From positions 1-6,165 of the forward strand of contig SPCN01000144.1 in NCBI GenBank assembly GCA_004525465.1: DNA of 6,165 nt, read 5' to 3'. The translations under genes were made by a program, and so were the position numbers. Position 1 is the stretch's first letter. Every line of letters begins with the position of its first letter. Positions 1 through 5,982 of the stretch are shown one piece after another. The stretch comes from Chrysiogenales bacterium. Lineage in GTDB: Bacteria > Acidobacteriota > Aminicenantia > UBA2199. Under the pieces are notes generated by a model. That model made no database searches and had not been told where the DNA came from. It saw nothing but the letters and a program-made list of their open reading frames with translations.

Positions 1-17
1 CGGCTGGTTGGAAGGGA

Positions 18-164
18 TTATTTGATTTTTTTCCCTGGCAGCTTCTGCCCGCCCTGCAACAGCGTCAGGCCGGTGATCTTGCCGGAGGCATCCAGATCGA
101 AAATCATCTGGGCGTCGACCACCTTGAGAAAGAAATCAGTTGTTGAATTTAATAGGAATTTCTC
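18..164 (-). pseudogene. C-terminal remnant of a DUF3471-type domain (serine hydrolase/CubicO-like protein)
   Basis: Read leftward, this open stretch encodes about 48 residues ending in TAA at 18-20. It contains TDFFLKVVDAQMIFDLDA followed by SGKITGLTLLQGGQKLPGKK. That pattern (FFlk.vDaq..Fd.d..Gk.tgLtl.QgG...p.kki) is the closing strand set of the DUF3471 domain found at the C-terminus of many beta-lactamase-like serine hydrolases (CubicO group) and some peptidases. A full-length protein would continue to higher coordinates, but an in-frame TAG lies at 165-167, no ATG precedes the conserved part, and a rightward gene starts at 195. Only the last 40 or so residues of a several-hundred-residue family therefore survive. 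I infer a gene remnant left by deletion or recombination. The family assignment is from memory of the motif, without a search. Confidence 0.62.
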
Positions 165-171
165 CTAAAAT
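143..171 (+). promoter_or_regulatory. sigma-70-like promoter for the EFR1 gene
   Basis: TTGAAT (143-148) and TAAAAT (166-171) are separated by exactly 17 bp and match the -35 and -10 consensus at 4/6 and 5/6 positions. The predicted start is near 178, leaving a short leader that carries the Shine-Dalgarno sequence at 183-189. It lies in the AT-rich spacer directly upstream of the gene starting at 195. Confidence 0.5.
153..167. repeat. short inverted repeat in the EFR1 promoter spacer
   Basis: TAGGA-ATTTC-TCCTA forms perfect 5-bp arms around a 5-nt centre. It fills the gap between the -35 and -10 boxes and touches the -10, the position expected of a repressor operator. A palindrome this short can arise by chance, so the operator role is inference. 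Confidence 0.3.
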
Positions 172-182
172 CATTTTAACCA

Positions 183-189
183 GAGGTGG
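183..189 (+). promoter_or_regulatory. ribosome binding site that fixes the EFR1 start
   Basis: GAGGTGG ends 5 nt before the ATG at 195, good Shine-Dalgarno spacing. It overlaps the in-frame GTG at 186, so 195 is the better start. Confidence 0.65.
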
Positions 190-194
190 GAATC

Positions 195-983
195 ATGAAA
201 ACAGTAATTTTCTATTACAGCGGCACCGGCAATTCGCTGTGGTCGGCGCGGCTTCTGGCGCAAGGATTGGCTGATGTCAGTCTGCGTCCGATGAAAAAAG
301 CCGATGCCCTGGCAACCGGTGACGCCGAAGCAGTGGGCTTCGTTTTTCCTGTCCACGTATGGGGTATTCCGGTCCCGGTCGTACAATTCATTGAAAAACT
401 GTCATTGCGGCCGCGGGTGTACTTATTTGCCCTGGCTGTCAACGCCGGCCAGGTTTCACGCACTCTGATCCAATTGAGGAAAATGATGGCCAGGCGCGGT
501 TTGAAGTTGGCCGCCGCTTATAGCATCGTCTTGCCCAGCAACTACATCCCCTGGGGCGGTCCGGGTCCAGCCGAGCGCCAAACGAGCCGCTTTGAAAATG
601 CCAGCGTAAAAATAACTGAAGCCGCGGCCTGTATCGCCGGCGGCCGGGACGGTCCCATCGAAAAGGGTCCGTTGTGGCAAAGGATCATTTTTACCGCGAT
701 CTATAAAATGACATTCAAGCAGATCCATAAAATGGACAAGGATTTCTGGTGTGATGACAAATGCAATTCCTGCGCTGTCTGCGTTCAAATTTGCCCGGCA
801 AAAAATATAGAATTAAAGGAAGGCAAGCCGGTCTGGCATCACAACTGCGAGCAGTGCCTGGCCTGCATCCAGTGGTGCCCGCAGGAGTCGATCCAATTCG
901 GGAAAAAGACCCCGGGCTACGAGCGCTACCACCATCCTCAAGTGTCCTTGCAAGACATGCTGACTCATGTGGGGGAGCATTGA
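195..983 (+). CDS. EFR1-type flavodoxin/ferredoxin fusion protein
   Basis: The 262-residue protein has a flavodoxin-like N-terminal half and a two-cluster ferredoxin C-terminus. VIFYYSGTGNS (residues 4-14) is the FMN-phosphate loop signature of short flavodoxins. FPVHVWGIPVPV (51-62) resembles the following conserved stretch of the family. Two 4Fe-4S sites follow: C190-x2-C193-x2-C196-x3-C200-P and C218-x2-C221-x2-C224-x3-C228-P, with an extra Cys186. The tail GYERYHHP is also typical of EFR1 proteins. There is no signal peptide, so it should be a cytoplasmic electron carrier; the physiological partner is unknown for the family. The start at 195 is chosen for its ribosome site, and length is normal. 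It has its own promoter. The propeller gene follows on the same strand and may be co-transcribed. Confidence 0.88.
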   Translation: MKTVIFYYSGTGNSLWSARLLAQGLADVSLRPMKKADALATGDAEAVGFVFPVHVWGIPVPVVQFIEKLSLRPRVYLFALAVNAGQVSRTLIQLRKMMARRGLKLAAAYSIVLPSNYIPWGGPGPAERQTSRFENASVKITEAAACIAGGRDGPIEKGPLWQRIIFTAIYKMTFKQIHKMDKDFWCDDKCNSCAVCVQICPAKNIELKEGKPVWHHNCEQCLACIQWCPQESIQFGKKTPGYERYHHPQVSLQDMLTHVGEH

Positions 984-1065
984 CTTGGAGATGTTGGCGC
1001 TTTGTCGGCATAGAAGATCAAGAGCGCATTTTTGGCAAAAATATGATCAGCTCCAGGGTCCCATT

Positions 1066-2040
1066 TTGAAACGGAAGCCGACAAATCCAATCCTTGTCTC
1101 GGTGCTGCTGCTTGTTTTGGCGGCAGCCGTGGCCTGGTTTGCTTTGTCGGGTTTTGATTTCGCGCGCGGGTTGGTCAAGGAAAAAGGGACGGTGCTCCCG
1201 GCCCGGGTCATTGCGGACGGCTGGGCTGAACTTTCGGGCAAGAGCCTGGGGAAAGTCGTTTTCGCCCGCCCGCCGAAAATGTTCTTGCTTGATTTAACGA
1301 CCGGGATTGAAAAGGAGATTCCCGGGCTGGTGGTCGCCGGAGCTGCGGGCCGGAAATTGCGCGGACTGTCGCCGCGGCCGTCCTGGGCTCCCGACGGCAA
1401 AAAATTCGCTTACCGCTTCGACAACAGGGTATATGTCTGTGACGAATCCGGCCGCAAGCGTGTCATCATCAACAGCCAAATGGACTGTTCCGAGGAAACA
1501 AGATGGAGCTGGTATCGTGATGGCGGCATGGATTGGCTGGCCGGCCCTGCCCTTGATAAAAATGTCATACTGGTGAATGTCTCCGATCCCGCAATTGTAA
1601 AAATCGCTTATGGGGGCGGGGATGTCCAAAAGCATTGCGAAATAACCGGGAGCGGCAGGTATGTCGTTTATGACGATGGGTCAAATATTTATGTAACTTC
1701 GTTCGGGGGAAATGAAAAAGGAATACGGATTTCCCAAGGCCAGAACTGCCGGCCCTGCGCCGCCGCGGATGACCGGGCGGCGTGGTTGCCGTCTCCGCAC
1801 AGCCGTTACCGGATTTACAATGCTGCCAATGCTCGATTTCTCCAAGACCTTCTTGCCCCGCCTGGCGAAGAATTGTATCGCCTCAATTGGTCCAACCTTG
1901 CAGACTTCGCTGTCCACATGTTCGGCAGCACGGGCAACACGCGCATGCACGTGAGAAAAATCGCCACGGGAAGATATTTTTTTATTGGCTGCGGTTGGGA
2001 TCCGGACTTGTGGGTTGGCCCGCAGCCCCTGGCCGAATAG
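1066..2040 (+). CDS. membrane-anchored TolB/PD40-like beta-propeller protein
   Basis: From the TTG at 1066 this gives 324 residues. The N-terminus MKRKPTNP precedes one hydrophobic helix (about 8-26), a signal anchor or uncleaved signal that would place the rest in the periplasm. Blade-like segments are visible: SPRPSWAPDGKKFAYR (102-117) is a clear PD40/WD40-like TolB repeat, followed by a weaker copy GSGRYVVYDDGSNIYV (195-210). The C-terminus has WSNLADFAVHMFG and WDPDLWVG, a style I associate with secreted propellers. The specific function is unknown. The start is uncertain: the frame is open further upstream, with an ATG at 967 (overlapping the previous gene by 17 bp), a TTG at 985 behind GGGGGAG, and an ATG at 991. 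I prefer 1066 because the extra 25-33 residues are rich in AGA arginine codons, unlike the body, and because the anchor follows at once. CAGGG at 1054-1058 is a weak ribosome site. The last 59 bp overlap the opposing gene. Confidence 0.72.
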   Translation: MKRKPTNPILVSVLLLVLAAAVAWFALSGFDFARGLVKEKGTVLPARVIADGWAELSGKSLGKVVFARPPKMFLLDLTTGIEKEIPGLVVAGAAGRKLRGLSPRPSWAPDGKKFAYRFDNRVYVCDESGRKRVIINSQMDCSEETRWSWYRDGGMDWLAGPALDKNVILVNVSDPAIVKIAYGGGDVQKHCEITGSGRYVVYDDGSNIYVTSFGGNEKGIRISQGQNCRPCAAADDRAAWLPSPHSRYRIYNAANARFLQDLLAPPGEELYRLNWSNLADFAVHMFGSTGNTRMHVRKIATGRYFFIGCGWDPDLWVGPQPLAE

Positions 2041-3028
2041 CGGCGGCTTTTCTTGCGCTGCCGCTGAACGCCAGATAGGCCAGGGCCAGCAGCCCGATCG
2101 AATATTCCCATGCCTGGCTGGTGATATGGATTACGATCCCCGCTTCCTTGATATTTGCTACCGGGATCTGCAAGGTGGTAAAAACAAAAGAGAAGGCCAG
2201 TTCCCAGGTGCCGAAACCGGCCGGCCCCTGGATGGGGAGCAACGCTGTCAGTTCCGTGGCGGCCAGACCGAAGCTGAAGAGGGAAAAATTCTTCAGCCCG
2301 GTTCCCAGGTGCAGTATCCCCTCGAACAATATGAAATTGTACAAGTATTTGCAGATACGCAAAGCAAAACTGATGGCAAAAATTTTCAGCCTTTCCGAGT
2401 TTTTGCTGTGGGCCTGCAGGTAATCGTTGATGCCGCCCAGCGTCCCTGTGATCCTGGCCAGATGCAGGCGGCGCAATGCATTTCCTTTTAATAAAAAGCG
2501 AAAAAATCGGTCTGAGAAAAAAATCACCAGGATCGACAAAAGCAAAATGATGGCCATGCCCACGTAAAAAGGCCAGTGACTGATTTCGGTTTCCAAAAAG
2601 AAAAGCAATCCGCCCAGCATCATCACCAGGGCCATGGAGTCGTAAAAAACGGCGATCACGAAACTGGGAGCGCCTTCTTCGAGGGCGATCCCTCGCTTTT
2701 TTGCCAGCCAGGTGTAGAAGCCCAGGGCCGCGGCGCGCCCCGGCAGGAGATCGACGGAAAAGTTCCTGACCAGGGTGATCAGGAAGACATCTTTGTATGC
2801 CAATTTGCCGGACAGCAGGATGCGGTAGCGCCAGGCTCGCAGCACGGTTCCCAGGAGCGAAAGCAGGATGAAAGCGATCAAATAGGCGGCGGGGATCTTT
2901 AAAAAGTTGGCCATGATATCGGCAGGGGAAATGTTGCGAAAAAAAACAAGGACAATGATCAAAAGAACAGCGGCCGGGGCAATGAAATGTTTAATGAGTT
3001 TGCTAGCTTTGCGACCCGCAATTTTCAT
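1982..3028 (-). CDS. flippase-like / LPG-synthase-TM-family integral membrane protein
   Basis: The 348-residue protein has about eight hydrophobic segments, near residues 15-30, 47-63, 120-145, 153-171, 215-240, 250-275, 285-305 and 318-335. NFSVDLLPGRAAALGFYTW (89-107) and the later LLPIQGPAGFGTWE are the two hallmark re-entrant motifs of the UPF0104/LPG_synthase_TM superfamily, which includes the membrane half of MprF and AglD-like proteins. No C-terminal lysyltransferase domain is present and the length is that of the stand-alone family, so the likely role is lipid or lipid-linked glycan handling in the inner membrane; the substrate cannot be read. Start 3028 is chosen over an in-frame TTG at 3076 because GGAAG lies 7 nt upstream and the hydrophobic N-terminus follows. 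The last 20 or so residues are polar and Pro/Gly-rich, lie past the final helix, and are encoded in the overlap with the opposing propeller gene. Confidence 0.85.
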   Translation of the reverse strand: MKIAGRKASKLIKHFIAPAAVLLIIVLVFFRNISPADIMANFLKIPAAYLIAFILLSLLGTVLRAWRYRILLSGKLAYKDVFLITLVRNFSVDLLPGRAAALGFYTWLAKKRGIALEEGAPSFVIAVFYDSMALVMMLGGLLFFLETEISHWPFYVGMAIILLLSILVIFFSDRFFRFLLKGNALRRLHLARITGTLGGINDYLQAHSKNSERLKIFAISFALRICKYLYNFILFEGILHLGTGLKNFSLFSFGLAATELTALLPIQGPAGFGTWELAFSFVFTTLQIPVANIKEAGIVIHITSQAWEYSIGLLALAYLAFSGSARKAAAIRPGAAGQPTSPDPNRSQ

Positions 3029-3225
3029 TTTTTTTCTTCCGGCCCGGCACCCATTCCATCCATAGCACATTGCCAAGAGGAAATGAAGATGTGTGGCGGG
3101 GGCCTCATTCTTTCCTTAGCGGCCGGGACCATGATGAAGGGGTAGCGTCCGTGCCCGTTTGTGGCGACCGTTGCCGGAATTGATCCTGGAAGCGGCGGCT
3201 GCCGGGGAGAGGCGGATATTATGGT
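3029..3225 (-). other. spacer after pyrD with an open frame continuing past its stop
   Basis: This 197-bp spacer separates pyrD from the flippase-like gene. I see no strong promoter or hairpin-plus-T terminator in it. The pyrD reading frame stays open for 66 codons after its TGA (3226-3228) and ends at a TGA (3025-3027) that overlaps the next start as ATGA. An internal ATG lies at 3132, without a ribosome site. The translated stretch includes GHGRYPFIMVPAAKERMRPP, which I do not recognise. A small gene is possible but unsupported. Confidence 0.25.
3036..3040 (-). promoter_or_regulatory. ribosome binding site for the flippase-like gene
   Basis: On the minus strand GGAAG is followed by seven A residues and then ATG at 3028. 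This supports 3028 rather than the upstream in-frame TTG at 3076. Confidence 0.5.
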
Positions 3226-4136
3226 TCATGCCTGCAGTTTTCCCCTGATCTCGGAAAGATTTTTGATCTGTAATTTATCCATTTCTATTTCGATCTCGCC
3301 GATGATGCGCACGGCTGCTCCGGGTTCGCAAAAATTGACCGTGCCGATCTGCACGGCAGCCGCGCCCACCAGGATGTAATCCAGAACATCCCTGCCGCTG
3401 CTGATCCCGCCCATGCCGATAACCGGGATGCGCACCTGGCGGCAGACCTCCCAGACCAGCTTCAAGGCCAGGGGCTTGATGGCCGGTCCCGAGAGTCCGG
3501 CCAGGGTGTTGGCGAACACGGGTTTGCGCTTTTCCAGGTCCACGGCCAGCCCCAGAAAGGTGTTGACCAGTGAAATGGCGTCAGCGCCGGCTTCTTCAGC
3601 CGCCCGCGCCACTCCGACGATATCGGCGGTGTTGGGCGACAGTTTGACGATCAACGGCTTGCCTACCACCTTCTTGACCCGCCGGACCAGGCGCGAGGTG
3701 TGGCCGACGTCCTGGGCCGGGCAGGCCCCGCCTTTCTTGACGTTGGGGCAGGATATGTTCAACTCCAGCATGGCCACTTCAGCCATGGCCGAAAAGATCT
3801 CGGCCACCTCCGCGAATTCGCGGTCATCTTCGCCGCAGACATTGACGATGATCGGCGTACTGGTCCTGGCGTGCAGGCGGCGGATGATTTCCTGAAGTTT
3901 CTCGCTCCCGGGCCCGGCCAGGCCAATGGAATTCAGTACTCCGGCCGGAGTTTCCGCCAGGCGCGGCGGCCGATTGCCCGGTCGCGGTTTCCTGAAAATT
4001 CCTTTCAGGACCAGGGCGCCGAGAAGATTGAGATCGAAAACGGCAGGAATTCTTCACCGTAGCCGAAGGTGCCGGAAGCCGGTATCACCGGATTTTTCAA
4101 GGTGCAAAAACCAAGGTCGGCGCTCAGTTCGGCCAT
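3226..4136 (-). pseudogene. pyrD: dihydroorotate dehydrogenase B catalytic subunit, interrupted by a one-base frameshift
   Basis: PyrD 1B oxidises dihydroorotate to orotate on FMN in the cytoplasm and passes electrons to PyrK. The N-terminus starts at the ATG at 4136, behind AGGAGA (4141-4146), and reads MAELSADLGF through SGTFGYGEEFLPF. The frame then changes near 4037-4040 and homology resumes with DLNLLGALVLKGIF. Restoring one T (four Ts on the coding strand where five would give PFFDLN) yields a 303-residue protein, normal for the family. The downstream part holds the class 1B catalytic cysteine in LNISCPN (about Cys130), KLSPNTADI, LVNTFLG, GLSGPAIKPLAL and the FMN-phosphate loop GMGGISSGRD. 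In the downstream frame a TGA lies at 4055-4057, just before the shift, and the first good initiator is a GTG at 3807, which would lose the first 110 residues. The gene overlaps the end of pyrK by 13 bp, implying coupled translation. A sequencing or assembly error is as likely as a real mutation. Confidence 0.88.
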
Positions 4137-4894
4137 TGGATCTCCTGCAGGGGGAACACGGGCCCTTCGTCGCAAACCTTGCGGTAGCTGCCGTCCGCGA
4201 CCAGGACCACGCAGCTGTGGCATACTCCGAAACCGCAGCCCATCAGGGCTTCCAGTGAGGCGTAATTTTCCGTTTTTCCCGGATCGAGCATACTGGCCAG
4301 CCGTGACAGCATGGCTTCTGGACCGCAGGATAGGGTGGCCTGCGGCCGCTGTTCGGTGATTAATTTTTCCAGGCCTGCGGTTAGCAGCCCTTTTTTACCG
4401 ATGCTGCCGTCTTCGCTGAAAATGACCGTTTTTTCAAAAGGCATGGCCTTGATCTCTTCCAGCAGGTGCAGTTCAGCCGCGCTGCGGGCGCCGTAGAGCA
4501 GAAACAATTGCCGTTGCGCCGCGTAAGCTTTGGCGTAGTGGAATAGGGGAACAATGCCCCGGCCGCCGGCGATGAGCAGGGTCTTTTTGCCCGCAAGCTC
4601 CGGGAAAGTGTTGCCCAGCGGTCCGAGTATGTCCAGGCTGTCGCCGGGGCGCAGGGAGCCGAGCAGCCGAGTACCGCGTCCCCGCACCTGGAAATACAGC
4701 CAAATGTGGGGCGGTTCGCTTTGTAGAATGCCGAAAGGGCGGCGCAAAATTGGATCCAAAGAGGGAGATACGCGGACCATAACGAAGTTTCCCGGCTTGG
4801 CCTGCTCCGCGATCCGCGGGGCGGCGATTTTCAGCAGGCGGCAGTCTCCGTCCAGGCTGCGGGCTTGCAGGATATGGCCGCGTTCGTCTTGCAT
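4124..4894 (-). CDS. pyrK: dihydroorotate dehydrogenase B electron-transfer subunit
   Basis: PyrK carries FAD and a 2Fe-2S cluster and links the FMN of PyrD to NAD. The 256-residue protein (from ATG 4894) shows the FAD-binding RRPFGI (51-56, with Gly where Ser/Thr is usual in the RPxS-type motif), GDSLDILGPLGNTF (84-97), the nucleotide-binding loop GGRGIVPL (110-117), and the 2Fe-2S motif C220-x4-C225-x2-C228-x12-C241 in MGCGFGVCHSCV and KVCDEGPVF. These define PyrK. In-frame upstream starts exist at 4903 (ATG) and 4984 (TTG). I prefer 4894 because the family-like sequence ERGHILQA follows at once, and because 4903 lies inside the predicted -10 box. No good ribosome site precedes 4894; the mRNA may be leaderless. 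Its last codons overlap the start of pyrD, so the two form an operon in the order K then D. Confidence 0.9.
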   Translation of the reverse strand: MQDERGHILQARSLDGDCRLLKIAAPRIAEQAKPGNFVMVRVSPSLDPILRRPFGILQSEPPHIWLYFQVRGRGTRLLGSLRPGDSLDILGPLGNTFPELAGKKTLLIAGGRGIVPLFHYAKAYAAQRQLFLLYGARSAAELHLLEEIKAMPFEKTVIFSEDGSIGKKGLLTAGLEKLITEQRPQATLSCGPEAMLSRLASMLDPGKTENYASLEALMGCGFGVCHSCVVLVADGSYRKVCDEGPVFPLQEIQWPN

Positions 4895-4933
4895 GTCCCT
4901 CATTATGCCATGCTTTACCGGGGCTGTAAACAG
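4876..4933 (-). repeat. 58-bp direct repeat, copy A (pyrK promoter and first codons)
   Basis: This block recurs at 5983-6040 in the same orientation, 1107 bp away, with 52 of 58 positions identical. Similarity stops abruptly on both sides. Copy A spans the pyrK -35, -10, start codon and the first six codons. The six differences fall at 4896, 4898, 4908, 4912, 4917 and 4931, outside both hexamers and outside the start codon and following bases. On the plus strand TTTAC-N7-GTAAA (4914-4930) forms a small inverted repeat. Confidence 0.85.
4902..4930 (-). promoter_or_regulatory. sigma-70-like promoter of pyrK
   Basis: On the minus strand TTTACA (4930-4925) and CATAAT (4907-4902) lie 17 bp apart, each matching consensus at 5/6. 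The predicted transcription start, 6-8 nt past the -10, falls at about 4896-4894, on or next to the pyrK ATG at 4894. Both hexamers are retained unchanged in the second repeat copy at 6009-6037, which supports function. Confidence 0.6.
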
Positions 4934-5081
4934 TCTGCCTGACAAGCGAATGCTATCTGGGCAGGCTATGCCGCTCGATTTCAATCCGGCGAAGGTTTTT
5001 ATTGTTTCCGCTTATCCGCATGCCTGGCCTTGAAAAAAAGAATTCTTCCCATCATTCCCCCGAAAAAATCATTGCCGGCTG

Positions 5082-5110
5082 TTGACAATACAGAGGATTG
5101 TCCTCAAGAT
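5082..5110 (+). promoter_or_regulatory. candidate promoter of the carbonic anhydrase gene with an internal inverted repeat
   Basis: TTGACA (5082-5087) is a perfect -35 box. Seventeen bases later CAAGAT (5105-5110) is a weak -10, which suggests either low activity or dependence on an activator. Between them GAGGA-TTG-TCCTC (5093-5105) is a perfect 5-bp inverted repeat, a possible operator. The predicted leader is about 50 nt. Confidence 0.42.
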
Positions 5111-5154
5111 GCAGGCAAGAACAAATTGATTTCCTTATCGGTTTGTTCAAAAAC

Positions 5155-5164
5155 GGAGGAGAGG
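5155..5164 (+). promoter_or_regulatory. strong ribosome binding site of the carbonic anhydrase gene
   Basis: GGAGGAGAGG lies directly upstream of the ATG at 5167. This sets the start there rather than at the in-frame TTG at 5098, and gives a protein beginning with a signal peptide. Confidence 0.75.
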
Positions 5165-5166
5165 AA

Positions 5167-5955
5167 ATGAAACGATTTGCTTTATCAGCAGGAGCCTTTT
5201 TCTGTCTGTCGCTACTGATGGCATTGCAGGTTGGCAGCGAAAGTACGGCCAGGTCCCAAAAAACCACCCCGGACAAGGCGATTGCCATACTCAAGGAGGG
5301 CAACGTCAGGTTCGTGAGCGGCAAGGCCACACATCCGCATACCGGGGCTGAGCGTCTGGCCCAGGCAGGGAAAGAGAGCCAGGCCGACCATGCCTATGCT
5401 ACGGTGATTTCTTGTTCTGACTCCCGTGTTCCGGTTGAACTCCTTTTTGACGCCGGGATCATGGATATTTTTGTGGTTAGGGTGGCGGGAAATGTGATGG
5501 ATGTCGATGAGGCCGGTTCCATCGAGTACGGGCTTGTTCATGTGAATACGCCGGTCCTGGTGGTGCTTGGCCATACCCAGTGCGGTGCGGTAACCGCGGT
5601 AACCCAGGTTGTGCAGGGGAAAGGTCACGCGTTGGAACGCAATATTCCGCCCCTGGTCAAGAACATTGAACCCGCCGTGCGGCGTGCCATGGCAGCCCAC
5701 AAGGATGTCGGCGGCGATGCCATTATTCCCTATGCGATTGAGGAAAATATCTGGCAGGCCATGGAGGACCTTTTTATGATGAGCCCGGTTTCCCGGAACC
5801 TGGTCAAGGAAGGCAAGGTCAAAGTCATAGGTGCCATGTATGATGTCGGCACCGGAAAGGTCGATTGGCTGCCCGAGTCAAAGTCACAGGAAATTCTCAA
5901 GAAGGTCGAATCATCCCCGGATCGGGCCATGAATCCCATGGCTCAAGATCATTAA
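5167..5955 (+). CDS. beta-class carbonic anhydrase with N-terminal signal peptide
   Basis: The enzyme interconverts CO2 and bicarbonate at a zinc centre. The 262-residue protein begins MKRFALSAGAFFCLSLLMAL, a charged start and hydrophobic core typical of a Sec signal peptide, with cleavage probably near residues 23-27, so the mature enzyme should be periplasmic. The beta-class zinc site is complete: CSDSR (Cys83, Asp85, Arg87) and GHTQCGAV (His136, Cys139). Conserved VRVAGNV (105-111) and GSIEYGLVHVNTPVLVVLGH (117-136) also fit. The C-terminal SRNLVKEGKVKVIGAMYDVGTGKV is usual for the family. It is transcribed divergently from pyrK across a region of about 270 bp. A functional tie to pyrimidine synthesis through bicarbonate is only a speculation, because the export signal puts the enzyme outside the cytoplasm. 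No terminator is evident after the stop. Confidence 0.92.
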   Translation: MKRFALSAGAFFCLSLLMALQVGSESTARSQKTTPDKAIAILKEGNVRFVSGKATHPHTGAERLAQAGKESQADHAYATVISCSDSRVPVELLFDAGIMDIFVVRVAGNVMDVDEAGSIEYGLVHVNTPVLVVLGHTQCGAVTAVTQVVQGKGHALERNIPPLVKNIEPAVRRAMAAHKDVGGDAIIPYAIEENIWQAMEDLFMMSPVSRNLVKEGKVKVIGAMYDVGTGKVDWLPESKSQEILKKVESSPDRAMNPMAQDH

Positions 5956-5982
5956 CTGTTTATTGGCGGGTTTCTGTATTGC

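Noticed and set aside
967..1065. N-terminal extension of the propeller protein from ATG 967
   Set aside because: No suitable ribosome site precedes 967, the segment uses several AGA codons unlike the rest, and a normal membrane-anchor N-terminus begins at 1066. It is kept as an alternative start only.
2039..2065. AGCGGC...GCCGCT inverted repeat just after the propeller stop
   Set aside because: The loop is 15 nt and no T tract follows on either strand. It lies within the flippase-like coding sequence, so it is not a convincing terminator.
3161..3379. Rightward 72-codon open frame across the pyrD 3' end
   Set aside because: Mostly antisense to well-supported pyrD coding sequence, with no ribosome site and no recognisable motif.
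3824..4057. Leftward frame rich in Arg/Pro/Gln inside pyrD
   Set aside because: It is the third, non-homologous frame beside the pyrD frameshift; the PyrD homology runs through the other two frames.
4903..4984. Longer PyrK N-terminus from TTG 4984 or ATG 4903
   Set aside because: The added residues run through the promoter and show no family resemblance; homology starts right after 4894.
5098..5166. Longer carbonic anhydrase start at TTG 5098
   Set aside because: It would bury the strong ribosome site at 5155-5164 and the signal peptide; ATG 5167 explains both.
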